Part shown: positions 43,459 to 54,584 of the stretch, one piece after another
How positions within the stretch are numbered: the stretch's first letter is position 1
Layout of the letters: each line of letters begins with the position of its first letter
Assembly (NCBI GenBank): GCA_013368375.1
Contig: JAACJP010000049.1
Span: 62,001 to 126,000, forward strand
From: Tricholomella constricta
Taxonomy: Eukaryota > Basidiomycota > Agaricomycetes > Agaricales > Lyophyllaceae
Direction of reading: 5' to 3'
DNA length: 64,000 bases
Notes under the pieces: generated by a model
Database searches by the model: none
What the model was told of the DNA's origin: nothing
Seen by the model: the letters and a program-made list of their open reading frames with translations, nothing else
Position numbers and translations under genes: made by a program

Positions 43459-45518
43459 ATGATGGCGCTTTCTCTTTCCTCCTTCTTCTCAACGCTTGTA
43501 TCCATTCTTCTGCTCCTGCAATCTACCACTCATGCGGCACGCCACAACGATTGGTCCAAGCCCTGCTTTCATGGAGAATGCTTCTATGATTTACCCGCCC
43601 ACAGTGGTAAAGCATCCGGATCCCTTAAGATAGTCAGTCTGTTCTTCTCACCTCCGAAAGCCTGTCCTGACATCTCTACCCACCAGTGGGGCTCTCTAGA
43701 TGCTATCACAGACATCACAGCTGCTGCAGGCTGGACAATCCTTGGATGCTCACCTGACGCCCTTGTGCAGGACATACGCCTCGTATGCAATAGTGATGAC
43801 ACTGGGAACTCTGGTTGCGCCCATCTCCACCGAAAGGCAGGCGCAGTTGGCAAGATAGTTCGATTACCTGAGAATGTAAGTCTCCTACTCCTCGCATTTG
43901 CATGTAAGGTAATCAACTCATTTCAACCTCGCAGTGCGGAAAGAGCGCGTTTGCGCGCATCTCGAAAGCCTGGGTTTCGAAAGACCAATCCATCCCGAAG
44001 GATGTTGCGCGCCGGCTTGTTCGCCGTCGGGGCGCTCAGCCCCAAGTTCACGCTCTCGCCCTCGATGCCGACTTTGCCGCCGTTGACCCAGCTACGTGGG
44101 TATCATTCTCTCTCTTATCAGCACTTGTACCGAATCGTCCAATCTATAGAAATGGCGAAGTCTCCATCGCAATCCAGGGTTCCACAGTTCCTGGCGCAGA
44201 AGGCAACCTCACCGTGACTCCTTCTTCCTCCCGCCATGATCGCAGAGGTCCCTCCTCGTTCATTGACGATGCGTTTAACTGTGCAGTTTAGTTTCCTATC
44301 TCTCACCCTCTCGCGCTGATGTCGTTCCTCTAGACTTCAACTCCTTCGACGAATCCGCAACCAAAGCTCTTCCACCCGTTGAAGTGTCCAAAAGCTTCCC
44401 CTTTTTCTCCGAATCCATCCCTTGTGATGGCCCTCCCGCATTCAACGCCACCATGAAGGCCGACGTCGATACAAACGCCCATACAGTCATCACGCTCGGC
44501 GTGGCTGCCGCTGGGACCATCGTTCCACCCAAGCTGACCGAGTTTGGCTTGTTCACGGGGATGGATGGAACCTTCGGGGGGACACTCGATTTCAAGGGAC
44601 ATGTAACTGCCAAGGTCGAAACTAGTGTTACATTCCTCCAAGTGGGGATTTTGGGCCTCGATTTTCCAGGGTACGTGTTTTTGCGGCATGTCGAAAATTG
44701 AAATCGTCCTAACCGGAAAGTTTTTTGCGTATACGTAGATTGCTGACGATCGACCCGTCGTTCAAGATCCTGGGCCAAGTATCTGCGACGCTTGACGTGA
44801 ATCTTGAATTGAAGCTAGACCTCTCGTACACTGTCAATGGCGCCAAGCTCTTCTTCCCGCCTTCACCCAACCACCCATCTGGTGGCTCTTTCTCTTCCGG
44901 AAATGCACGTGCGTTATCTTTCTGCTAGTTCTCTTTCCTCCGAATACGATGTATTGATGAACGCACCGCGCAGCCTTGAAGCTCTCCGTCAGTCCATCGG
45001 TCGCCTCAAAAACTGTCGTCGCAGCTCACCTCATCCCCCGATTCGACGTTGCCATATCCGCCCTTGGCGGTATAGCCGAAGCGACTTTCTTTGTTGATTT
45101 CGACGCCAGCGGTTTTGCCACCTTGACCCTCAATGCTGCTGCTACAGGTGTGGGCATCGATCCTGCTACCGGTGCCGTCTCGCCTAGCGAAAGTGCAAGC
45201 TTGGATGGATGCATCAGTGCGGGCACGGGTCTCCATGTGGTCGCTGGAGCCGATGGTTCGTTCTTTGACCTCATCGATGTTTCTACCGAGATCCCGCTGT
45301 TTGTGGTGGACTTCGAGTTGTTCAAGGTACGTTTCCGATGGCGTTCATACACCCTGTCGGGGACTCGAAGCTGACTTGCGAATCCTGCAAAGAAATGCTT
45401 CGGCGTCGGCACACAGAAGAGGGCTGTTTCCGGGCATCCTGAGCTGATGCCTCACCGCCGAGAACTCTCTATGTCGTGCCCTGTTCCCAGTGAGAACCCA
45501 CTTGTCGCTGTGGCGTGA
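43459..45518 (+). CDS. Secreted uncharacterised protein, copy 1
   Basis: Eight exons: 43459-43632, 43687-43875, 43935-44095, 44150-44280, 44334-44670, 44739-44908, 44974-45326 and 45393-45518, giving 546 residues with all phases in order. The N-terminus is a signal peptide (MMALSLSSFF to THAA), followed by paired cysteines (KPCFHGECFYDLP, ILGCSPDALVQDIRLVC). The body has beta-rich repeats of similar design: DVDTNAHTVITLGVAAAGT, LDVNLELKLDLSYTVNGAKLFF and DASGFATLTLNAAATG. Basic pairs (RRLVRRR, DRRG) after the first third could be processing sites. I recall related basidiomycete secreted proteins without a known function. It is the twin of the gene at 60811-62923. Confidence 0.85.
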
Positions 45519-46551
45519 TCCAATCGCGAATGGGTTCGAACATGGACACATTCCCGTTTCCTATACGCTTTGATCGATTAGGGTAAACTTTTCAGACTTT
45601 TGTTCAATGTGATTTTTTGTTCTGTTTTTTTCTGGTCCACCCTGTGTTAGATGAGAAGGAGCGATCAGCGGACTGTTCATGCAGTAAATCAATCACGTTA
45701 ACCTGTGGCGCATTATATTTGCAGCACATGATGACATTGATGCGAACCCTACGGACTGTTGCGCCAAGTTGACGACCACGGACGCATTTTCAATAAAATG
45801 CGATTGTCCCGCATCAGATGCGGATGGGCATCGAGGGTAAGTTGTATGGATTGTTTCCCTATCCATTAGTATCTAATTGAAAGCCTCGAAGGTCTTTTAT
45901 GTCCAAGATACTTGAACCTTGCTCTAAGGTTTGACATCCAGCAATAATATAATGAAGTGCGTCAATCTGTCTGAGCAAATGGGTAAGTTGCCTTTGCATC
46001 AGTTTGAGCAAACATCAAGAGGCCTCGAATCAAATAGTGAGAACTCAAAACACATACAATTTTGCATCGGTCGTTCTCGCCCTCTGGCTTCCTTCCCGAA
46101 ACCCTGTGTGTGCATCATGATGTTCACGCCTCCCCTCGCGTTCCTTGCGTTTCCCCTCACCAGTATCTTGATCATTCTAGCTACTACGACGAAGATTAGT
46201 AGGGCATCCTCTGGCGCGCCTTCGAGTCGGCCGACCGGCTCATGTACTTTATATGTAAGGATCTCTCGTTCATCCTGCTTTCCGCTCAACTGTTGGGCCG
46301 ACTCATCGGTACATCGCGATCCACTCAGTGAGTAAAGGTGAATCATGCGAGGGAACGGCCTTATCTTACAATTCCCGCCATTTCGACCCGCGTCGAACTT
46401 TGCCAAAAACGTATCTAATTACAAGTTCATGATCGTGAAAGTCTTTTCCCATCCGTCCGTTATTCTGCGACTGCCTTACAGTCTTATCAAGGATACTACT
46501 GACGGCGGCGGCAGCGGCCATATCCCAAACAAACCGAAGGTATGAATGCTT
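45519..46551. other. Intergenic between convergent genes, no gene seen
   Basis: 3' flanks of the secreted-protein gene and the phosphate transporter gene. Short open frames only, without motifs. Confidence 0.45.
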
Positions 46552-49204
46552 TTACTTTAACGCCCGTTCTTTCTCCTCGCGCGCGACGCGGATTTCCTCA
46601 GCGAGGATCAAGTCAGGATCGCGGCCTTTGACTTCAGGGAGAAGCAGGGTGAAGGCTACACGCCGCCGCCGCCGACAAGGGCCTCAGATCAGACATGCAC
46701 ACGACCTCGGGCAAAAGGCCACGTACCTGCTCCTACGATGTTGCATCCGAAGAAAACTGTCGGTTTTTTTTTGTCAGGAACAAGGGACAGCACGAGACGA
46801 GAAGGGGGGGGGACGACGCACTCCATAGGACAGCCGGAGTGCCGATCTGTTTGCTCAGAGTGTTGAATGCGAGCGCGGAGACGATGGCTCCTGCCTTTCC
46901 TGAAGCCGCTGAGATCCCGTGGGCGGTCGCACGATACCTTGTGGGGAAAACTACACACACACATGATGAGCTATGATATAACAGCGGATGTGATGCGGCA
47001 GCTTGCCTTCAGCGGGATAGCACTAAGCAGTCACAGTCATGATGCCTCTGTCAGTGACGACTTTCTTTCTAGTCATGGGGGGCCTAGCTCACGTAGGTCG
47101 TACTATCGTAAAACACTGATGAGCACAGTGCCACATATAGGTAGACAGATTGACGTACGTATTCGCTCCGAAGTTGAAGAAGAACTGGAGATGGCGTTTC
47201 AGTACACAGTTCGACGACGACGGGAGATGGCGATGAAAAATAGTTTACCTGTAAGAGAGCAAAGATGACGATGAAAGCGGGCTTGCTGAGCTCTGTGAAC
47301 TTGCCAGCGAGAATTCCGACTGATGCCGCAAGAGGGTCACGACCTGGTTCTGAACGAGTAGTACGACTCACGGAAGAGCGACGTGACAAGGAAACCTTGA
47401 ATCTGGATCCATTTGCGACCGAGCTTCTCGATGGTGAGAACAGAGGCGTAGTAGCCTATGCATCGAATGGTGAGGGGTTCTATCGTAGTGTAGGGGGCGG
47501 AGGAGAGGAGTACGTACCGGGAACGAAGCCTAGGGCCGTGATGATAAGGTTTCCGGTCGAGATTTTGAAGAGGCGCTCCCAAGGAGTGCCGTCTTTCCCA
47601 TCGTAGCCGATTTGCTGGAGCACGACATTCTGGTTGAGGTTGATCCCATAGAAGCTAGTCACACACGAGAGGGACTCAAATTAGCAAGCAAGACCGACGA
47701 TCGAGGAGTTGGCTGAGAAGAGACGAACGCAACGTCGAGGAGGAACCAGGTCGTGCAGGTGCCGATCAGTAGCTTTGCATGACGCCATTCCGAGAAGTAC
47801 TTGATGAAGTCTGCGAGAGGTCTCAGCCAGGCCCAGACCTCAGAGAGTAAGGGGTGATGGCGTCGACTAACCAGAGAAGTGTGCTTTCTCCTTCGCCACG
47901 AGCTCGGGTGCGGCAGTGTCTTCGTCCGAATCAGCGGGCAAAATGCATTTGTCGCCCTGGTCGTCATTGCTGCCTTGAGTCATGCTCTCCATCTTGATGT
48001 CATCGGCTGCCTGAGCGCGTTTAAGCTCTGCGACAGCATCCCCGTGCTCCGCGGCCGTGTGAGCCTCTTTCAGCTTCTGTGAAGCCAAGAACCGCGTGGA
48101 TTCCGGCAGAGTGAGCCGCTGGTAGAGTGTCCCGAAGGCTGGTATCAATGACAATCCAACGACGATACGCCAAACTAATATAGACAGCAGTATCAGGAGC
48201 GATCAGCACGGCTTGTCCATGTACGGGCTCGAAAATACGAACCCCCGTCGACCTTGGACACCTTGCCCTGGTCGTCCATGACGTGCTTGTATATAGCGAG
48301 GACAATGATGGTCATCAAACTGCCCATGAAGCTGCCCCAGCCTTGATTAGAGAAGATGTACGCGAGCATGGTGCCGCGCTTGCGGACGTTTGACCGATCG
48401 GAGGTGATAGACGCGGACATTGGATAGTCGCCGCCTACGCCAATTCCGAGAAGGATGCGGAACATGGCGAGATAGATGAGGCAGTGGTCGGGGCTGAGGG
48501 TGCCGGTGGGCGTGGTCATGGTCAGAATTGTCGCGAGGATGATCACCATGAGCTCTTTTCCGTCTGGAAGAAAGAAGTAGGTTAGACACAAATAAAGAAT
48601 TTGACAGATGTAGAGTGGTACACACAGACGGCTTTGCGGCCGAGGGCGTCAGCGGCGTAGCCTAGATTACAAGATTCAGCCCTTTGATTGGTTCGAGGAT
48701 TACAAGAAATTACCGAATGCGAATTGGCCAATGACGCTGCCGATGTTGGCCCCGGCCTTCATAAAGCCTTCCAGATTTGCAGGAAGGTGATGACCGCCGT
48801 AAAGACGATACTGGAGCATGGTCGCTACCGGCTAAAATAGATCGGTTAAATTTAGTTAAGAAAGAAAGCGTCAAGGTTGGCCAGACTGACGTTGATTACA
48901 AAGAGATCGTAAGCTGCATCGAGGAACAAGAGATTAGCTATCGAGGGGTGGACGAGGTCGAGAACGGATATGACGAACCATCGAGGAAAAAACCGACCTT
49001 GATACTTTCGTTAGCGAATGAAAATTATCAGCAAATGTGATGGCTCACCCCGGCGATCCCAAGCAGCTTCAATTCTGCTCGAGTGAGCAGAAAAACTGGT
49101 CTCCTTTCCGATCGTTCGTAGTCTGCGAGATCGGATCTGTAACGACTGGAAGTCGTGGTCAACGCCGGGGTCGCACGGCCCTCTTGAGTTGATTGTTCTG
49201 GCAT
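46552..49204 (-). CDS. Phosphate:H+ symporter (Pho84-type MFS transporter)
   Basis: A minus-strand gene from ATG 49204-49202 to TAA 46554-46552 with many short introns. It matches the fungal inorganic phosphate/proton symporters of the major facilitator superfamily (Pho84, PiPT), 12 membrane helices in the plasma membrane. Landmarks: [108 protein letters not shown] and [21 protein letters not shown]. The middle loop is long and acidic, as usual. One exon appears to be only 16 bases (TGCTATCCCGCTGAAG) and to use a GC donor; it restores the YPAEVFPTR motif. I found no stop inside the exons. It has no partner in the right arm of the inverted duplication. Confidence 0.85.
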
Positions 49205-50349
49205 ATCGTTACGCTGTGAAAAATGTTGAACACATGGAATGGTGGAGGCATGTCAACATAGAAAACAAACCTTTTCTACGCTGGGCAATTGCCACCTCAG
49301 CTAGTTGAGAGGTAAAAGAGAAAGGGCTGCCCGCGGAGCGGTAGAAGTGGAGAGAGGAAGGATCTCTGAAGATGAATTTGTGGTCGTGTGCCATTATTAT
49401 ATCGGCACATATTTAGAAGCAACCTGACTGCTGCCCTGTGGAGATAAAGTACCGAGCATCTGTCATCTCCTTTGGCTTGACGAACCGGACTGGCTTCGGA
49501 CCGACATCAACACAAGTGCGTTTCGGCGTTTCGCTCGAACCGCGTCATTGATCATGCACAAAGCTGTCTCGAGGTAAATTTTTACCGGGTGTCTTGCTTT
49601 TGGCGATCGCTTAGCGACGCCCATGCTCGAACAAACTGCACTGAGGAAGATCCTAGCTCAGAAACTCCATCCCCGCTGGAGAAATATGCAAATTTAGGCG
49701 AAAGACCCAGAATATCCAGAGCGAAGCTAATAGCGGGTGGCGTTGGCGGGTTTTGTGCGAGAAACGAAACGAATCAGAAGCTCGGACCTCGGAAGAATCG
49801 GCAGCGGGTCCAATCCAACATGTCCCCCAAATTCGATCCTTGCCTTTGATAGCGCCTACAAGTTTTCAGCGGTCAACCCGGCATCTACTCCCAGGATTAG
49901 CCCAGCGGCAGACCGGCTTGCGATAAGAAACGAATTGGGCTGGACTGCAGGCGAGTAGCGCGAGAAGTGACAGATGACATTCTTTTTTTTTTTTTTGACC
50001 AACGTTCGTTGGATGCAGTGATGATTGGTCTGTGCCAATCAAGTACAGAATATCGTGTGACCGTCTGACTTCGCTGGCCGCCCTCCATGGGGAACATTGG
50101 GGTCTCGTGGTGTCATGCACGCCCTGCGAGTGCCTCTTCCGACGTTGAACGATGATGCCATGTGATGTGCGCTTGATCATGATATGCTTGTAAGCTGCAA
50201 GTAATAATAGTATGCGCTTCTGCAGATCTATGCGTTGGCAGTGATAAGGTAGTTCCGGATCGAACATTGAGTGAGAGAGAACATCCAGACAGGTATCTAG
50301 GCCAAGTGAGACGGTATTTACGAAGGGCAGATTGAAGAAAAAGAGCCCT
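49205..50349. other. Intergenic, no gene seen
   Basis: Upstream region of the transporter gene up to the first tRNA. There are only short frames, and a T-run at about 49983. Nothing else is supported. Confidence 0.45.
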
Positions 50350-50441
50350 CGACGCCAGCAGGATTTGAACCTACGCCCTCAAAGAGGAACAGATGATGAA
50401 AGAATTCAAATCTGTCGCCGTAACCACTTGGCTATAGCGCC
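50350..50441 (-). tRNA. tRNA-Ser(TGA), with intron
   Basis: The 92-base gene starts GGCGCTATAGCCAAGTGGTT and ends CTGGCGTCG, pairing in the acceptor stem with two wobbles. The long variable arm (TCCTC-TTT-GAGG type) is that of a serine tRNA. The anticodon loop reads TTTGAA, so the anticodon is TGA. Ten bases (TTCTTTCATC) form an intron after position 37. Confidence 0.95.
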
Positions 50442-50517
50442 GCACGTTGGCGGGGCCCTCGATACATATCCCTCTCCGTTGTGAATTAGCTGGAGCCAAA
50501 AATACACAACAAACGTA

Positions 50518-50606
50518 CGACGCCAGCAGGATTCGAACCTGCGCCCTCAAAGAGGAACAGATAATTACATTCTAATCTGTCGCCGTAACCACTTGGCTAT
50601 AGCGCC
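50518..50606 (-). tRNA. tRNA-Ser(AGA), with intron
   Basis: This 89-base gene has the same body as its neighbour 76 bases away. The loop TTAGAA gives anticodon AGA, and the intron is seven bases (TGTAATT). The T stem is GCAGG/CCTGC with TTCGAAT in the loop. Confidence 0.95.
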
Positions 50607-51312
50607 GTCCTGGTGGTGGGGCTAATTATCATGATATTCGGCTATTTGGCGTACATAATTTCTGCCAAACTTTTTTTCGATACCCTCAACAACTATGGAG
50701 CAGATTATCAATAGAAGAGGGGCCAGGATGGCGAGCCGCAGCATCCACCTTCAGCACGCCGCCCTGCAGCTGCGTCCCAAGTCGACAAGCCATAAGTAAT
50801 GAGACGTCCCCTTTTTTCCCGCAATCGCTGAACAGGCAAACAGGCCAGCAGACTTGACTGCGATTTCGGGCCCAAAGGGTCTCTGCTACGCCAGATCGCA
50901 GGACCAAATTTCTCGCCAAGGTTATGGTCTTGAATAAGACGCTGCGGAAAGTGTTCGTTCACCCCTTTCTTGTTTCCTTTGCTCCAAGTGGCTGATTCAA
51001 GAAGGTTCCATTTTCTGAGAAGCATGCGCTGCACGTCGGTGATCATTGACGCACCAGTGTTTCAGTCTCGCAAATCGCAGCGAATGGGATGGAAATCGGA
51101 AGCGCCAAACCTCTTGGCCAAAGTGCAAGCCTCTGGATAATTGCCTATTCGGGAAGTGGTATATTCGGACAAGAATCACTTCAGATCGTTGCTGCCCAGT
51201 GTCCAGTCATGCCCAGGATCTCTTGGCCAGGGCGCTGTACATATATCTCAGCGACAGCCAAGCTTCGGAACCATAATATTTCCTCTCCTTCATCTTTCCA
51301 CTCCCTCCGAAC
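50607..51312. other. Intergenic, GH79 promoter side
   Basis: No gene is seen. It contains the upstream region of GH79 copy 1 and no clear match to the region upstream of copy 2. Confidence 0.45.
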
Positions 51313-53916
51313 ATGCTCCTCTCCGCGCTCTGGGGGCTCTGCTTTCTGAGCACCGTGAGGGCTGTAACCGTGTATGGCCAGATACCTTTCGGGCAAACGA
51401 GTGCCGCAGCTGCCACTGCCACGGGTGCGGATGGTCTTGCTCCCACTGGCATTCCCTCGCCCGTCACTAATGCCTACGACGAAACGAGACTCATCCCGCC
51501 GCCCCCACCACAAGATCAACCACTCGCTTTTACTCTAAACCTCGCGGCGTCCAACGCATCCGTTCCTAACTTGTCGATAATGCAACATGGCTCGTTCTAT
51601 GGGTTTTCGATAGAGATGTCCGTCGTCACGCAACTAAGTACGTCTCTTCGCTTCATCTCTGTGCTATGGGCGCTGATGCTCCCTGAAAAGTGGGGAAAAA
51701 CGCGTTCGTATCTTTGTTATCGGACAGTTCGCACCAGCTTGACGTGCCTTGACTTCGCCAGGTCTCACCTAAAGGTTCCATTTCTCAATTTGATGGGTCT
51801 CCTCCAGCAGCGGTCTGGTGGAGTGCATATTCGGATCGGAGGAAACACACAAGATTTCGCCGTGTTTGTTGATGAGCTGCCGGACGGCGAGGCTACGGCG
51901 AAAGAGAAATCTGACCTAAAGAATCCCGTTCGTCCCTCGACAACAATCTTCTTATCAGGCAATAACCTTCCATTCATAGACTCTGACACCTGCGGTGCTA
52001 TATACAAAGGAAATGTTTTACATTGCGGCCAACATTTCTTCGCTCGTCAACGTCAAGTGGTATTTCGGTGTGTGCAAAAGCCTCCCTGTCGTCGCTGTCC
52101 TTGTTAGACTTAAAATGATCTTTGTAGGCATTCCTTTCAACGATACTAACTGGCGCCTGCAAATCGCCGAATACAGTCAAGAGATTCTCGGAGACAATCT
52201 ACTCGGACTTCAGGGCGGAAACGAGCCGGATTACTATCTCAGGTGCGAACGCTTGCCTGTTGAATATCTGCCCAGCTCCTGATCGTGCCACCCTTCAAAG
52301 TCACGGTCATCGACCAGAAGGCTACGGGCCCTTTGACTACTTTGGCGAATTCGCAGATCTCATAGTAGCCATGGACGCCAATCCAAATATCCCGATCAAG
52401 AACATGCTCATCGGGCCCAGTCTCGCCTCCGGACCTTGGACACCCGAAATGATGTGGGAGACGGACTTCATCCCGGCTTTCAAAGACAGTCTTGTCGCTA
52501 TCACCATGGAGCAGTACGCTGGGTTTCCCTTTTAAAAGCGTCGCTGCCGCCCCGCTGACCTGCGTCTAGCTACCCCTCAAACAATTGTTTCGTTCAGTTC
52601 GGTATCGGAAGCTTCGTTGATCCACAAAGAGCATTCCCGTCGTTCCTTACCCATCAGGCGGCCCTCGACCTCGTGGAGCCTTACCGCCATACCAGCAACC
52701 TGGCAAGGGAAGCAGAGAAGCCGTTTATTATGTTTGAGACGAACAGTGCGACTTGTGGTGGACTTCCAGGTGTTTCTGACAGCTTCGGTGCGGCACTATG
52801 GGCACTCGATTACGGCCTTACGATGGCCGCGGTGAATTTCTCGCACGCTTTACTTCACGTCGGTGGTCAGAACGTATATTATAACGTGAGTTGCCTCTCA
52901 GTTGAGCCTGGAGCTGCGCGTCTGACGGATTACCGTCCTTGCTACTCAGCCTTTCACAGGTACATGAAATCATCCTCTCTGCCTATGTTCCTCGCTTACC
53001 ATGACCCTCACCATTAGCACCTCCCACTAACCAAACCTCGTTTAACCAATGGACCGTCGGCGCCGTCTACTACTCTGTCCTCATCGTCGCCGAAGTCTTC
53101 GGAAAGTCCAACGTCTCGCAGATCGTCGACACCTCCAACAACGGTCTCTTCACACCATCCTACGCGATCTACGACAACGGCGCCCTCTCCAAGGTCGCGC
53201 TCTTCAACTTCATGGACGACCCGTCTGGCGCCCATGATATCACGGGCACGATAACGGTCGAGGGCGGCCAAGTGCCCGCGCAAGTGCACGTCAAGTAAGT
53301 GATAACCCCATAATAATTCGATCCGCAATCCAATCAGCTCATCGTGTCAAAAAAAAAAAAAAAAAGGTACTTCGAGGCTGAATCCGTGGCCGTGAAGACC
53401 AACCTCACATGGGCCGGGCAGGTACGTTATATTCTTCCTTTACCCACTCCCCTCCTTCGCCCCCAGTTGACCCCCCCCCCTCTCCCTCCCCCCCTCCCCT
53501 TCCTTCCCCGCTTTCAGACATTAGGAAACAAATTCCAAGTCGACGGCCGCCTCAAGGGCGAACTCAACATCACCCAAATCGCCTGCGACCAAAGCGCCAA
53601 CCTCTGCCGGGTCCCCGTCCGCGCCCCCGGCTTCGCCCTCGTCTTCCTCACCGACCCCACAGCGCCCAGCGCCGAGGACCTGCCGCTCACCTTCCAAACG
53701 TCCGCCTTCACGCGCACCATCAACACCGCCACCGTCGATCCCGCGGTGCTCGCCACGTCGAACGGGCATTCGGGGAAGGAGAGGGCCAAGTTGGGGAGCA
53801 CCAGTGCGGGGTCGGTGAGCGGCGCTGAGGGCGTGAGGGCGTTGATACCGGGCTTGACGGTGTTGGTGGCTATGATGGCCGGCGCGGGGGTTGTGATGAT
53901 GGCGCTGGCGCGGTAG
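51313..53916 (+). CDS. GH79-type glycoside hydrolase, copy 1
   Basis: Eleven exons: 51313-51637, 51691-51703, 51762-51927, 51980-52067, 52128-52242, 52301-52513, 52570-52885, 52950-52959, 53018-53294, 53367-53421 and 53518-53916; 658 residues. It fits the basidiomycete GH79 family, to which beta-glucuronidases belong; the substrate is not shown by the sequence. A signal peptide (to VRA) precedes VTVYGQIPFGQTS. The acid/base glutamate is in GGNEPDY (about residue 230) and the nucleophile in MFETNSATCGG (about 362), by analogy with the family. The C-terminal beta domain ends in a hydrophobic tail after Ser/Gly residues, a possible GPI signal. Exons 2 and 8 have 13 and 10 bases. The acceptor of exon 10 follows a run of 17 A. 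Confidence 0.9.
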
Positions 53917-54584
53917 TTTTCAGGTGTGGTGTAGGTAGATAGATATACCCTGCTGTTTTTTTTTTCATCATCATCATCATCATTAGACTTTGATGGACTT
54001 GTAATCTGGGGGGGATGGGATATTTGCCGAAACTAGCGCTGGGTGGGGACCTGCCTGGGCTCGCGAACGATGGGTGCGCGACTGCGATAAGTAGTGTCGT
54101 GAGCATGTTCAATTGGGTCACTGTTGTGCAGATCATGTCGATTACTGTAATGCATGGCCCCCCTCTCGTAGGCAACTCTAATTTCGATCAGCACCGTTGG
54201 AGCCCGAACAGAGTGCTTGCGAACGTATGTCTCGCCAAAACATCCAAACGAAAACGCGCTCTATCCGCGAGTGTAAGTTTACAAAGTGGTATAAGATATT
54301 CAAAGCAATAATAAATAAATAAAACAAAGAATCCGTCCACGTTGGGCCCCGTGAAAGAGGGATGGGGCGAAAACGTAAACAGATCTAGATAACAGATCAT
54401 CCCGTGTCACGTCAGTAAGTAAGTAATGAGACAATGCAAGCTTAGTAGGTGGTGGGTAGGTAGGTGGTATGTGGTTCCGGTGTAGATTGATTGTTCCAGT
54501 TCCAGTTCCAAATGCGGGTAACGACAGAGCAGGAAAGCAAGGGGGGCGGGACGTACGTATATGTCAGCACAGCAGCATCGACGT
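53917..54584. other. Centre of the inverted duplication, between convergent GH79 genes
   Basis: A 670-base 3' flank between the two GH79 genes. It contains an ATC-type microsatellite near 53966-53990 and GT/AGG-rich runs near 54440-54470. No gene is seen. Confidence 0.55.

Noticed and set aside
53966..53990. ATC repeat as a regulatory site
   Set aside because: A simple microsatellite in a 3' flank; nothing supports a function.
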